In this document: one piece after another, positions 56,731 to 64,000 of the stretch
Position numbering within the stretch: the first letter of the stretch is position 1
How the letters are laid out: each line of letters opens with the position of its first letter
From: Pseudomonas corrugata
GTDB lineage: Bacteria; Pseudomonadota; Gammaproteobacteria; Pseudomonadales; Pseudomonadaceae
Direction of reading: 5' to 3'
Assembly (NCBI RefSeq): GCF_001269905.1
Contig: NZ_LHVK01000003.1
Location: forward strand, 62,001-126,000
DNA: 64,000 nucleotides
Translations under genes and position numbers: made by a program
Notes under the pieces: model-generated
Databases searched by the model: none
What the model saw: only the letters and a program-made list of their open reading frames with translations
What the model was told of the DNA's origin: nothing

Positions 56731-56892
56731 CTAGTTAACTGAACACTCAGGCTTGTACGGATCCATACTGCATTTAAAAGCTAAACCAGGATCAACTTTG
56801 GGAATCATCGGAATCGTAAGAGGGTCTCTACAGCCACCATATACACAACCAGAAAGTACGATTACTGTCATTAGCATCATTAATAATTTCAT
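56731..56892 (-). CDS. Small Cys-rich lipoprotein (53 aa), AT-rich islet
   Basis: The product starts MKLLMMLMTVIVLSGCVYGG, with lipobox LSGC, and has four Cys residues in total (VYGGCRDP, AFKCSMD, PECSVN and the lipid-bearing one). Only about 38 residues remain after processing. GGAG precedes ATG 56892 by seven bases. The frame continues upstream to 57066, but the Arg/Cys-rich extension is unlikely. It ends 24 bp from the lectin gene's stop codon, on the other strand. Its function is unknown. Confidence 0.65.
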   Translation of the reverse strand: MKLLMMLMTVIVLSGCVYGGCRDPLTIPMIPKVDPGLAFKCSMDPYKPECSVN

Positions 56893-57083
56893 AAGCACTC
56901 CAGTCTTTTTTTGTTTTGCAGAGACTAGAGCGCAACGCTTGGCACAATCTATCGTTCCCTTCCGACACTGTTGTGGGAAGCATCTGATAAATCGCATGGG
57001 CGTGTAGGACCGGAATCGTAAAGTCAGGCGACTCCAGGGCGCGGCATCATGCAACCGGATATTCAATATCTGGATAAACGAGC

Positions 57084-57117
57084 AAAAAAAAGCGCGACCC
57101 TTAGGCCGCGCTTTTTT
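57084..57117 (-). terminator. Rho-independent terminator after the amine oxidase
   Basis: AGCGCGACC/GGCCGCGCT-like stem with CCTTAG loop and long A/T runs on both sides, 12 bp after the amine oxidase stop codon. Confidence 0.88.
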
Positions 57118-57128
57118 ACACCTGGACG

Positions 57129-58889
57129 TTACTGAGCCGCGGGCTCAGTGGTTGTCGCCGGTTTGGCCGCTGGCTTCTTCGCCGGTTCAGCCTTTTTCAC
57201 AGGTGCCTTGGCCGGGGCTTTTTTTGCCGCGGGTTTGGCGGCCGGCTTCTTCGGCGCGGCTTTGGTCGTGGCCTTTTTGGTCGGCTCGGCTTTTACCGGC
57301 GTCGCAGGCTTCGGCGCTTCAACCGGCGCTGGGGCCGGGGTTGGCGCTGGAGCAGGGGCCGGGGTCGACGGAGTGACCGGCTCGGGTGCCTTGACCGGCT
57401 CTGGCTTCTTCTCGTCATCCGAACCGCCGAACAGGTTGGTGAAGAAGTTGCCTTTCTTCGCCGCCACTGCACCTGCAGTCGCGGCCGGAGCGACCTTGAC
57501 CGGTTCGAACGACTTGCCCGCCGCCAGGTCCTGCACTTGGCTGGCCGCGCGCTGGCCGCTACGCAACGCGCCTTCCAGGGTGCCTGGGTACAAGGCGTCC
57601 GTGTGTTCACCGGCAAAGGCTACGCGCTGCAACGGTTTTTCCCACAGGCGCCAGTACTTGCTGATCTGGCCCGGACCAAAGGCCAGGTACGAACCGGCCG
57701 TGGATGGGTCAGTGCTGTAGCGGCGGATTTCATAACCGGTGAAGGCCCCGCGGGCTTGTGGATAAAATGCGTGCAGGCGGATCAATACCTGATCGACCAT
57801 CTGCTTGTCGCCAAAAGCCTGCATCACTCGGGCATTGTCACCCGAAAGGTTGATGATCACATTGGCACCGCCCTTCAAGGCCGGCTCGATCCACATCATG
57901 CCCAGGCCGGCATTGCTGAAGATCTCCCCCGACATGCGCGCCTTGCTGTCCCAGACCGGGGTCTTGAACTTGAGCATGATCTGGTCGCGCCAGCCGTAGT
58001 TGGTGCCCTTGATGGCGCCAAGGTGCTGGGCATCCAGGGCCGGGGTCAGTTGGATCTTGTTCAGGGCGCGCAGCGGTACGGCCAGTACCACGTAATCGGC
58101 TTGGTAGCCGACGCTGCCGACCTTGACGGTCACACCGTCCTTGTCCTGGGAAATGGCTGACACTGGAGAATCGGTCTTGATGGTTTTCAACTGCTTGAGG
58201 AAGGCCTGGGCCAGCACCTGGCTGCCGCCGAGCAAACGCGAAGCCCGCAGGTCGCGATCGGACACGCCGCGATTGACGCGGTTCTGCTGTGCGAAATACA
58301 GCAGCGACAGGCGCGAAGGTTCGTCGTAACGGGTACGGATCTCCTGATTCACCAGCTGCCGTGCGGTGGCCGGCAGTTGCAGGCGATCGAGCCAGGCGGA
58401 CACGGTCATCTGGTCCAACGCATGCAAGGTGCTGGTGGCGGTCGGATTCAGCGGGTCTTCGATGGAACGTGCCAGCTCATCCAGGGTGGTTTCGTAGCGT
58501 TTGATGGCTTCGGCGGTGGCAGGCTGCTTCGCGGCCAGGTCAGCGGCGGTAAAATAGGTGCCGTCGATCAGATAGCTGGGGGTGCGCACGAACTCGGGGG
58601 CCGAGGTGGTACCCAGCTTGAACGTCGAGATGTATTTGTTGAGCACCGGCTGGGTCTTTTCGTTGCCGATCCACTCGCTGGTGGCCATGCCCGAACGACC
58701 GCCCACGCTGGGCTTGGCTTCAAGCAAGGTCACCGCCCAACCTTTGTTCTGCAACTCATAGGCCGCCGTGAGCCCCGCCAGGCCGCCACCGATGACGATG
58801 GCCGTCGGTTGCTTGTCCTTCGCCAGCGCCGTAACGCTGAAGAGCCCTATCACCACCAGCGCACACGCGCGCAGCCAACCAGCAGACAT
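57129..58889 (-). CDS. Flavin amine oxidase with Pro/Ala/Lys-rich C-terminal tail
   Basis: The 586-aa secreted or periplasmic protein starts with a signal peptide (MSAGWLRACALVVIGLFSVTALA). The FAD motif VIGGGLAGLTAAYEL follows, with LLEAKPSVGGRSG, and the C-terminal FAD block RVAFAGEHTDALYPGTLEGALRSG. After about residue 465 comes a low-complexity tail of about 120 residues rich in P, A, K and T (for example KKPAAKPAAKKAPAKAP), like the repeats of AlgP or histone H1. Substrates are unknown. The same gene order next to bioA is recalled from P. aeruginosa, though I do not know whether the tail occurs there. Confidence 0.85.
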   Translation of the reverse strand: MSAGWLRACALVVIGLFSVTALAKDKQPTAIVIGGGLAGLTAAYELQNKGWAVTLLEAKPSVGGRSGMATSEWIGNEKTQPVLNKYISTFKLGTTSAPEFVRTPSYLIDGTYFTAADLAAKQPATAEAIKRYETTLDELARSIEDPLNPTATSTLHALDQMTVSAWLDRLQLPATARQLVNQEIRTRYDEPSRLSLLYFAQQNRVNRGVSDRDLRASRLLGGSQVLAQAFLKQLKTIKTDSPVSAISQDKDGVTVKVGSVGYQADYVVLAVPLRALNKIQLTPALDAQHLGAIKGTNYGWRDQIMLKFKTPVWDSKARMSGEIFSNAGLGMMWIEPALKGGANVIINLSGDNARVMQAFGDKQMVDQVLIRLHAFYPQARGAFTGYEIRRYSTDPSTAGSYLAFGPGQISKYWRLWEKPLQRVAFAGEHTDALYPGTLEGALRSGQRAASQVQDLAAGKSFEPVKVAPAATAGAVAAKKGNFFTNLFGGSDDEKKPEPVKAPEPVTPSTPAPAPAPTPAPAPVEAPKPATPVKAEPTKKATTKAAPKKPAAKPAAKKAPAKAPVKKAEPAKKPAAKPATTTEPAAQ

Positions 58890-59112
58890 TCAGCGAACTC
58901 CGGAATAAAGCAGGAAAAATTTCAGGTTTCGAGCCAGCCGGCTCAGAGAACGGCGAAGAATACGTCAGCCATCAAAACGCCGCCAGCGACGTCTATCGCC
59001 TCGCTCAAAGTAGCAGGAACGACACAATGGGTTGTTCGCAGGGCCGTCATTGCATAGGCTTGCCCGATTGTTTGGCCCGCGCCCGCCGCGAGCCGCCTCG
59101 AGGAGACTGTAG

Positions 59113-60519
59113 ATGGGCCTGAACAACCAGTGGATGCAACGCGACCTCGCAGTGCTGTGGCATCCCTGCACCCAGATGAAAGACCACGAACAACTGCCGC
59201 TGATCCCCATCAAGCGCGGTGAGGGCGTCTGGCTGGAAGATTTTGAAGGCAAGCGCTACCTCGACGCCGTCAGCTCCTGGTGGGTCAACGTATTCGGCCA
59301 TGCCAACCCACGCATCAACCAGCGAATCAAGGACCAGGTCGACCAGTTGGAGCATGTGATCCTCGCCGGTTTCAGCCACCAGCCTGTGATTGAGCTGTCC
59401 GAGCGCCTGGTGAAAATGACGCCAGAAGGACTGACACGGTGCTTCTACGCCGATAACGGTTCGTCCTGCATCGAAGTGGCGATGAAGATGAGCTTTCATT
59501 ACTGGGTCAATCGCGGCCGTCCCGACAAGAAGCGCTTCGTCACCCTGAGCAACAGTTATCACGGCGAAACCATCGCGGCGATGTCGGTAGGCGATGTGCC
59601 GCTGTTCACCGAGACCTACAAGGCGTTGCTGCTGGACACCCTCAAGGTGCCAAGTCCCGACTGCTACCATCGCCCTGAAGGCATGAGCTGGGAAGAGCAT
59701 TCACGCACGATGTTCGCCGCCATGGAACAGACCCTCGCCGAACACCACGACACCGTGGCCGCGGTGATCGTCGAGCCGCTGATCCAGGGCGCCGGCGGCA
59801 TGCGCATGTATCACCCGGTGTACCTGAAGCTGCTGCGCGAAGCCTGTGACCGCTATGGCGTGCACCTGATCCATGACGAAATCGCCGTGGGCTTCGGCCG
59901 CACGGGAACGATGTTCGCCTGCGAGCAGGCCGGTATCACGCCGGACTTCCTTTGCCTGTCCAAGGCCCTGACCGGTGGTTACCTGCCGCTGGCGGCGTGC
60001 CTGACCACCGACGATGTCTACAGCGCGTTCTACGACGATTACCCCACCCTGCGCGCCTTTCTGCATTCCCACAGCTATACCGGTAACCCGCTGGCCTGCG
60101 CGGCCGCCTTGGCGACGCTGGATATCTTCGAAGAAGACCACGTCATCGACAACAACAAGGCCCTGGCCCAGCGCATGGCGAGCGCCACCGCGCACCTGGC
60201 CGATCACCCGAACGTGGCCGAAGTGCGCCAGACGGGCATGGTGCTGGCCATCGAGATGGTCAAGGACAAGGCGAGCAAGACCGCTTACCCCTGGCAGGAG
60301 CGACGCGGCCTGAGCGTGTTCCAGCATGCCCTGGAGCGCGGTGCGTTGCTGCGGCCGCTGGGCAGTGTGGTGTATTTCCTGCCGCCGTACGTCATCACCC
60401 CGGAGCAGATCGACTTCCTGGCACAAGTGGCCAGCGAAGGCATCGACATTGCCACCCGGGATACGGTCAGCGTGGCGGTGCCGAAGGACTTCCACCCGGG
60501 TTATCGCGATCCGGGCTGA
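59113..60519 (+). CDS. bioA: Adenosylmethionine-8-amino-7-oxononanoate aminotransferase
   Basis: The 468-aa PLP-dependent enzyme makes 7,8-diaminopelargonate, the third step of biotin synthesis, with SAM as amino donor. Family blocks include DAVSSWWVNVFGHANPRIN, FYADNGSSCIEVAMKM and the PLP Lys in LCLSKALTGGYLPLAA. GAGGAGA precedes ATG 59113. The remaining bio genes are elsewhere, as usual in Pseudomonas. rsmE follows after a REPIN. Confidence 0.96.
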   Translation: MGLNNQWMQRDLAVLWHPCTQMKDHEQLPLIPIKRGEGVWLEDFEGKRYLDAVSSWWVNVFGHANPRINQRIKDQVDQLEHVILAGFSHQPVIELSERLVKMTPEGLTRCFYADNGSSCIEVAMKMSFHYWVNRGRPDKKRFVTLSNSYHGETIAAMSVGDVPLFTETYKALLLDTLKVPSPDCYHRPEGMSWEEHSRTMFAAMEQTLAEHHDTVAAVIVEPLIQGAGGMRMYHPVYLKLLREACDRYGVHLIHDEIAVGFGRTGTMFACEQAGITPDFLCLSKALTGGYLPLAACLTTDDVYSAFYDDYPTLRAFLHSHSYTGNPLACAAALATLDIFEEDHVIDNNKALAQRMASATAHLADHPNVAEVRQTGMVLAIEMVKDKASKTAYPWQERRGLSVFQHALERGALLRPLGSVVYFLPPYVITPEQIDFLAQVASEGIDIATRDTVSVAVPKDFHPGYRDPG

Positions 60520-60532
60520 GCCTGGGCCACCG

Positions 60533-60602
60533 CCATCGCGGGCAAGCCTTGCTCCCACAGAGAAATGCGAAACCACTGTGGGAGCAAGGCTTGCCCGCGA
60601 TG
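60533..60602. repeat. REPIN, GCGGGCAAGCCTTGC subtype
   Basis: CATCGCGGGCAAGCCTTGCTC and its complement with a loop of about 25 bp between bioA and rsmE. Confidence 0.88.
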
Positions 60603-60650
60603 AGGCCGGGCGCTTCAACCACGATCATTTTTTTCTTGCAGAGACTCCAC

Positions 60651-61370
60651 ATGAGACTGTCCCGCTTCTTCATCGACACCCCCCTGAGCCTCGGCGCTCA
60701 CGAGTTGCCCGAAGCCCAGGCCCATTACATCGGCCGTGTGCTGCGCATGGCCGAAGGGGATGCGGTGCAGGTGTTCGACGGTTCGGGCCAGGAGTTTCGC
60801 GGTAGCCTGGCCGAAGTCGGCAAGAAGCGCGTGCGGGTGCAACTGGATGAGCAATTCGCCGGGCAGCCTGAATCGCCACTGCGCATCCACCTCGGCCAAG
60901 GCTTGTCCCGGGGCGAGCGCATGGACTGGGCCATCCAGAAAGCCACCGAGCTGGGAGTCAGCGAGATCACGCCGATTTTCAGCGAACGCTGCGAAGTGCG
61001 CCTCAAGGACGAGCGCGCCGACAAACGCCTGCTGCACTGGCGCCAGGTGGCGATCAGCGCTTGTGAGCAATGCGGACGCTCGACCGTACCGGTGATCCAT
61101 CCGCCGTTGCTGCTGGCCGACTGGCTGAAGCAGACCGATGCCGAGCTGAAGCTGGTGCTGCACCCGGTAGCCGAGCCACTGGTCAGTCATGCCAGACCCT
61201 CGACGCTGGCGTTCCTGATAGGCCCCGAGGGCGGTTTGTCCGATGCCGAAGTCGAACAGGCCGCCAGCGCCGGTTACCACGCCGCCCGCCTCGGTCCCCG
61301 CGTGCTGCGTACCGAGACCGCGCCGGTGGTGGCGCTGGCGGTGGCGCAGCAGCTGTGGGGGGATTTCTAG
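60651..61370 (+). CDS. rsmE: 16S rRNA (uracil1498-N3)-methyltransferase
   Basis: The 239-aa SPOUT-family enzyme methylates U1498 of 16S rRNA. It has an N-terminal PUA-like domain (HYIGRVLRMAEGD) and the knotted SAM-binding C-terminus: KATELGVSEITPIFSERCEV, LIGPEGGLSDAEVEQA and LGPRVLRTETAPVVAL. I start at ATG 60651 (MRLSRFFIDTPLSL); the frame upstream runs through a REPIN. CAGAGAC is the ribosome-binding site. Confidence 0.95.
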   Translation: MRLSRFFIDTPLSLGAHELPEAQAHYIGRVLRMAEGDAVQVFDGSGQEFRGSLAEVGKKRVRVQLDEQFAGQPESPLRIHLGQGLSRGERMDWAIQKATELGVSEITPIFSERCEVRLKDERADKRLLHWRQVAISACEQCGRSTVPVIHPPLLLADWLKQTDAELKLVLHPVAEPLVSHARPSTLAFLIGPEGGLSDAEVEQAASAGYHAARLGPRVLRTETAPVVALAVAQQLWGDF

Positions 61371-61388
61371 ACCCGTCGAAGTTTCACT

Positions 61389-61479
61389 TGTGGGAGCGAG
61401 CCTGCTCGCGATAGCGGTGTATCAGTCAATCACCTCCTGATTGACACGCCGCCTTCGCGAGCGGGCTCGTTCCCACAAT
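61389..61479. repeat. REPIN, long conserved loop
   Basis: TGTGGGAGCGAGCCTGCTCG and a slightly diverged complement (GAGCGGGCTCGTTCCCACA); loop GATAGCGGTGTATCAGTCAATC...GATTGACACGCCGCCTTC is self-complementary. Confidence 0.85.
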
Positions 61480-61497
61480 GGTTATTGGCGTTGCCGA

Positions 61498-62400
61498 TTA
61501 TTGCACCGGATCACTCACCGGCCTGGCGATGATCGCCTTCAGCTCACTGGTCATCGGAAACTCCAGGTTCAGGCCCTTGGGTGGTATCGGTTTCTGAAAC
61601 CAACGGTCATAGATGGCGTTGATCTCACCTGACTTGTACAGGTCCCCCAGGGCCGCATTGACCAACGCCAGGAATTGCGGATCGTCCTTGCGCACCATGC
61701 AACTGTAGATTTCCCGCGACTGTTCTTTGCCCACCACGACCCAGTTGTGTGGATCACGGGCCTTGGCTCGTTCGCCATAGAGCAGCGCATCGTCCATGTA
61801 AAAAGCCGCCGCCCGACCGGTCTCGAGCATCTGGAACGCCTCGCCATGGTCTTTCGCACTGATGATGAACATGTCGGCCTGGTTGTCCTGGTTGTAGCTT
61901 TTCAGGAAACGCTCGTTGGTGGTGCCTGCGGTGGTCACCACGTTCTTGCCGCGCAGGTTGGCAAAGCTGTGGATACCGCTGTCCCTGGCCGTCAGCAGTT
62001 GACCCTTCACATAGATGAAACCATAGGAAAACGCCACCTGCTTCTGCCGCTCGGCCGTCACGCCGGTGGAGCCACACTCCAGGTCGACGGTGCCGTTCTG
62101 CACCAGCGGGATGCGGGTCTGGGAGGTCACCAGGTTGTACTTCACATCCAGTTGCGGCAATGCCAGTTGGGTCTTGATCCGCTCGACGATTTTGTTCGCC
62201 AGGTCCACTGAGTAGCCCATCGGTTTGCCGCTGCTGTCACCTATGTAGGAAAACGGCACCGAGGCGTCGCGATACCCCAGGGTGATGCCGCGGGTATTGG
62301 CGATTTTCCCCAGCGTGCCGCTCGGAGGGGCTTGTGTAGCCTGGACATGGGCGCTCAACAACAGGCTCAGGGTGCAGCCGATCAACGTGATTTTTTGCAT
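61498..62400 (-). CDS. Amino-acid ABC transporter binding protein (GltI/glutamate-aspartate type)
   Basis: The 300-aa periplasmic protein (signal MQKITLIGCTLSLLLSAHVQA) is an SBP_bac_3 domain of the GltI group: LGYRDASVPFSYIGD, PMGYSVDLANKI, LECGSTGVTAERQKQVAFS and the C-terminal YDRWFQKPIPPKG. These residues match glutamate/aspartate or related acidic amino-acid binding proteins, though the ligand is not proven. Its ATG is 23 bp after the stop of the D-amino-acid dehydrogenase-like gene on the same strand. No permease genes lie beside it. Confidence 0.85.
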   Translation of the reverse strand: MQKITLIGCTLSLLLSAHVQATQAPPSGTLGKIANTRGITLGYRDASVPFSYIGDSSGKPMGYSVDLANKIVERIKTQLALPQLDVKYNLVTSQTRIPLVQNGTVDLECGSTGVTAERQKQVAFSYGFIYVKGQLLTARDSGIHSFANLRGKNVVTTAGTTNERFLKSYNQDNQADMFIISAKDHGEAFQMLETGRAAAFYMDDALLYGERAKARDPHNWVVVGKEQSREIYSCMVRKDDPQFLALVNAALGDLYKSGEINAIYDRWFQKPIPPKGLNLEFPMTSELKAIIARPVSDPVQ

Positions 62401-62423
62401 TGTTATTCTCCGTTGCGGGTGGG

Positions 62424-63665
62424 TCAGGCGGCGCGGGGCGTGAGGCCCTGCAGATCAATGGACGGCGTGCGCTGGCGGATCAGTTCGCTGAGCAGGCGAG
62501 CGCTGCCGCAAGCCAGGGTGAAACCCAGTGCTCCATGGCCGAGGTTGAGCCACAGGTTGCGATAGCCGGTGGCGCCGATCAGCGGCACGCCGCTGGGCGT
62601 GGCCGGGCGCATGCCGGCCCATTCGACGGCGTGTTCATAATCCCCGGCCAAGGGAAAAGTTTCCCGGGCCTGGCGCTTGATCAAGGCCAGGCGCCGCGGA
62701 TCCGGCGTCGGGTCGAAGCCGACGATATCCACCATCGCCGCCACCCGCAAATGTTCGCCGATTCGCGCATAAACGATCTTGCGGTCATAGTCAGTGATGC
62801 TCAGGTCCGGAGCCCGATGCGCTGCGCCGATAGGCACGGTCAGGCTGTAACCCTTGAGCGGATACAGCGGCATTCGCACTCCCGGTAACGCCAGGGTCGC
62901 GCTGCGGTGACCGGCGGCAATCACGAGGCTGTCCACCGGCAAGCGCTGTCCATTCAACTCGATGGCGTGCACCTGGCCATCGGCGTGGCAAATGCCAGTC
63001 ACCGTCTCCCCCAACAAGAATTCACAGCGCCCCGATGCCTGCAAGCGTGCGGCCAGTTGCTGGCAGAAAGCGTGGCAATCGGCGACCTCCTCGTCCGGCG
63101 TGTAGATCCCGCCCACCAACGGCACGCCCGCCAGCGCCGGCTCCAGGCTCGCGCACTCGGCGGGCCCGAGCACCTGCTGGTGCAGGTTGTCCGCCAGTCG
63201 CCGCCGGGCATGTTGGAAATGGTTGGCATCACGAAACGTCACCAGCTTGCCGTTGCGCCGCCAGCCGAAGCCATCAAGGCGATCGTCTTCGCGCCAGCCC
63301 TGCAAGGTGGCCTGGCTCAGCAGTGCCAGGCGTAACAGGTGGGCGCCGTTGCGTCGGTTGATCGACGTCCGGCACGCCGCGATGAACGCAGCCATCCAGC
63401 GCCACTGGGCAGGATCCAGGCGGGGCCGCAACCTGAGTGGCGAATCCCCGCGCAACATCCAGCCGAGTGCCTGCCAGGGCACCCCGGCGTCCGCCAGGGG
63501 GGCCACGTAGCGATAGGACAATTGGCCACCATTGGCAAAGCTGGTCTCGCTGCCCAACGCATCCCTGGCCTCCACCAGCGTCACGTCGACGCCGTCGCGA
63601 ACCAGCGCATAAGCCGTCGCCAACCCGACCACGCCACCGCCAATGATGCACGCCCTTTGCCCCAT
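62424..63665 (-). CDS. D-amino-acid dehydrogenase-like FAD oxidoreductase (DadA family)
   Basis: The 413-aa protein has the FAD motif CIIGGGVVGLATAYALV and the DAO-family C-terminus (WAGMRPATPSGVPLIG, NLWLNLGHGALGFTLACGSARLLSEL). ETSFANGGQLSYRYV is close to the DadA signature. Members of this family oxidise D-amino acids or related amines to keto acids. It heads a two-gene unit with the binding protein and is divergent from a LysR gene, which points to an uptake-and-oxidation module. A classic dadA paired with the racemase dadX is elsewhere in Pseudomonas, so this is probably a paralogue. Confidence 0.85.
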   Translation of the reverse strand: MGQRACIIGGGVVGLATAYALVRDGVDVTLVEARDALGSETSFANGGQLSYRYVAPLADAGVPWQALGWMLRGDSPLRLRPRLDPAQWRWMAAFIAACRTSINRRNGAHLLRLALLSQATLQGWREDDRLDGFGWRRNGKLVTFRDANHFQHARRRLADNLHQQVLGPAECASLEPALAGVPLVGGIYTPDEEVADCHAFCQQLAARLQASGRCEFLLGETVTGICHADGQVHAIELNGQRLPVDSLVIAAGHRSATLALPGVRMPLYPLKGYSLTVPIGAAHRAPDLSITDYDRKIVYARIGEHLRVAAMVDIVGFDPTPDPRRLALIKRQARETFPLAGDYEHAVEWAGMRPATPSGVPLIGATGYRNLWLNLGHGALGFTLACGSARLLSELIRQRTPSIDLQGLTPRAA

Positions 63666-63759
63666 GCCCGCCTCCTAACCGTTTCCGATCAGTTGAGGTT
63701 AGGGGCAGGTGACAGGTCCGGAACAATAAATAAAGATGGAGCACCTATAAACAAGGGTT

Positions 63760-64000
63760 ATGGGCTCGCCAATGCGCCTCCGTCACATCGAGATTTTCCA
63801 GGCCATACGCCAGGCCGGCTCCATCAGCGGCGCCGCGCAGTTGCTGCATGTCTCTCAGCCGGCGGTGACCAAGGTGCTGCAGCACGCCGAGCAACAGCTG
63901 GGATTTGCCCTGTTCCTGCGAGTGCGCGGCAAGTTGCAGGCCACCCCCGAAGCCCTGGAGCTGGAACGCGAAGTCGACAAGGTCAGCGAAAGCCTGCAAG
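63760..64000 (+). CDS. LysR-family transcriptional regulator, 3' truncated
   Basis: The window ends after about 80 codons. The LysR helix-turn-helix is visible: MRLRHIEIFQAIRQAGSISGAAQLLHVSQPAVTKVLQHAEQQLGF. It could start at ATG 63760 (MGSPMRLRH) or ATG 63772. It is divergent from the DadA-like gene with a 94-bp gap, so it most likely controls that gene and itself. The effector-binding domain lies past the window. Confidence 0.85.
   Translation, partial: MGSPMRLRHIEIFQAIRQAGSISGAAQLLHVSQPAVTKVLQHAEQQLGFALFLRVRGKLQATPEALELEREVDKVSESLQ

Noticed and set aside
56893..57066. N-terminal extension of the small lipoprotein to 57066
   Set aside because: It would place 58 Arg/Cys-rich residues before a clear lipoprotein signal; ATG 56892 has its own GGAG site.

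Overview
The window reads as a chromosomal segment of a high-GC Pseudomonas of the P. fluorescens group. Several blocks match, in content and order, neighbourhoods I recall from P. aeruginosa PAO1: gbdR-sdaB-cbcXWV-betIBA; fba-pgk-epd-tkt-(ArsR/methyltransferase)-metK; and ahcY-metF-rhlE2-yceI-cytochrome b561-amine oxidase-bioA-rsmE. Most intergenic gaps carry short palindromic repeats (REPINs) of the kind abundant in P. fluorescens genomes. I see no rRNA, tRNA, insertion sequence, prophage or CRISPR array. All gene calls come from reading the sequence and recalled family knowledge; no search was run.

Layout. 1-12.7 kb is a quaternary-amine block: a partial gamma-butyrobetaine dioxygenase, the glycine-betaine activator GbdR, serine dehydratase, the choline ABC transporter CbcXWV and the BetIBA choline-to-betaine module. 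12.9-27.2 kb is mixed housekeeping: a TldD/PmbA-type protease pair, a drug exporter, the helicase DbpA, a BaiN/HI0933 flavoprotein, the YccS membrane protein, an orphan binding protein, ElaA, and a run of a GGDEF-EAL regulator, a YgjP-like metalloprotein and a small winged-helix protein. 27.5-29.1 kb has two tandem family-7 polysaccharide (alginate) lyases. 29.4-38.2 kb is central carbon and SAM metabolism: fba, two lipoproteins, pgk, epd, tkt, then divergently an ArsR-methyltransferase regulator and metK. 38.3-47.5 kb holds LysE, LigB, a DUF1090 protein, a c-type cytochrome lipoprotein, MltA, MAPEG, EamA, MFS and FNT transporters and a thioesterase. 47.5-50.2 kb is the SAH/folate segment with an SAH riboswitch ahead of ahcY, then metF. 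50.3-64 kb has a glycosyltransferase-like protein, an orphan binding protein, RhlE2, YceI with cytochrome b561, an AT-rich islet with a B-lectin gene, an amine oxidase with an AlgP-like tail, BioA, RsmE, and a binding-protein/amino-acid dehydrogenase/LysR module cut by the window end.

Functional links. Carnitine-type compounds and choline converge on glycine betaine; its demethylation ends in glycine and serine, which explains the serine dehydratase inside the cluster. metK, ahcY and metF cover much of the activated methyl cycle, with two different candidate SAH sensors: an RNA riboswitch on ahcY and a SahR-like protein with a palindromic candidate operator ahead of metK.

The parts I would look at first are: the 43-codon membrane-peptide ORF abutting a bulb-lectin gene in the AT-rich islet (56032-56706); the tandem 21-bp repeat ahead of cbcX; the 24-bp palindrome ahead of the SahR-like gene; the 7-7-7 inverted repeat just upstream of the ahcY promoter; the duplicated lyase unit; and the orphan leftward terminator near 1.15 kb.
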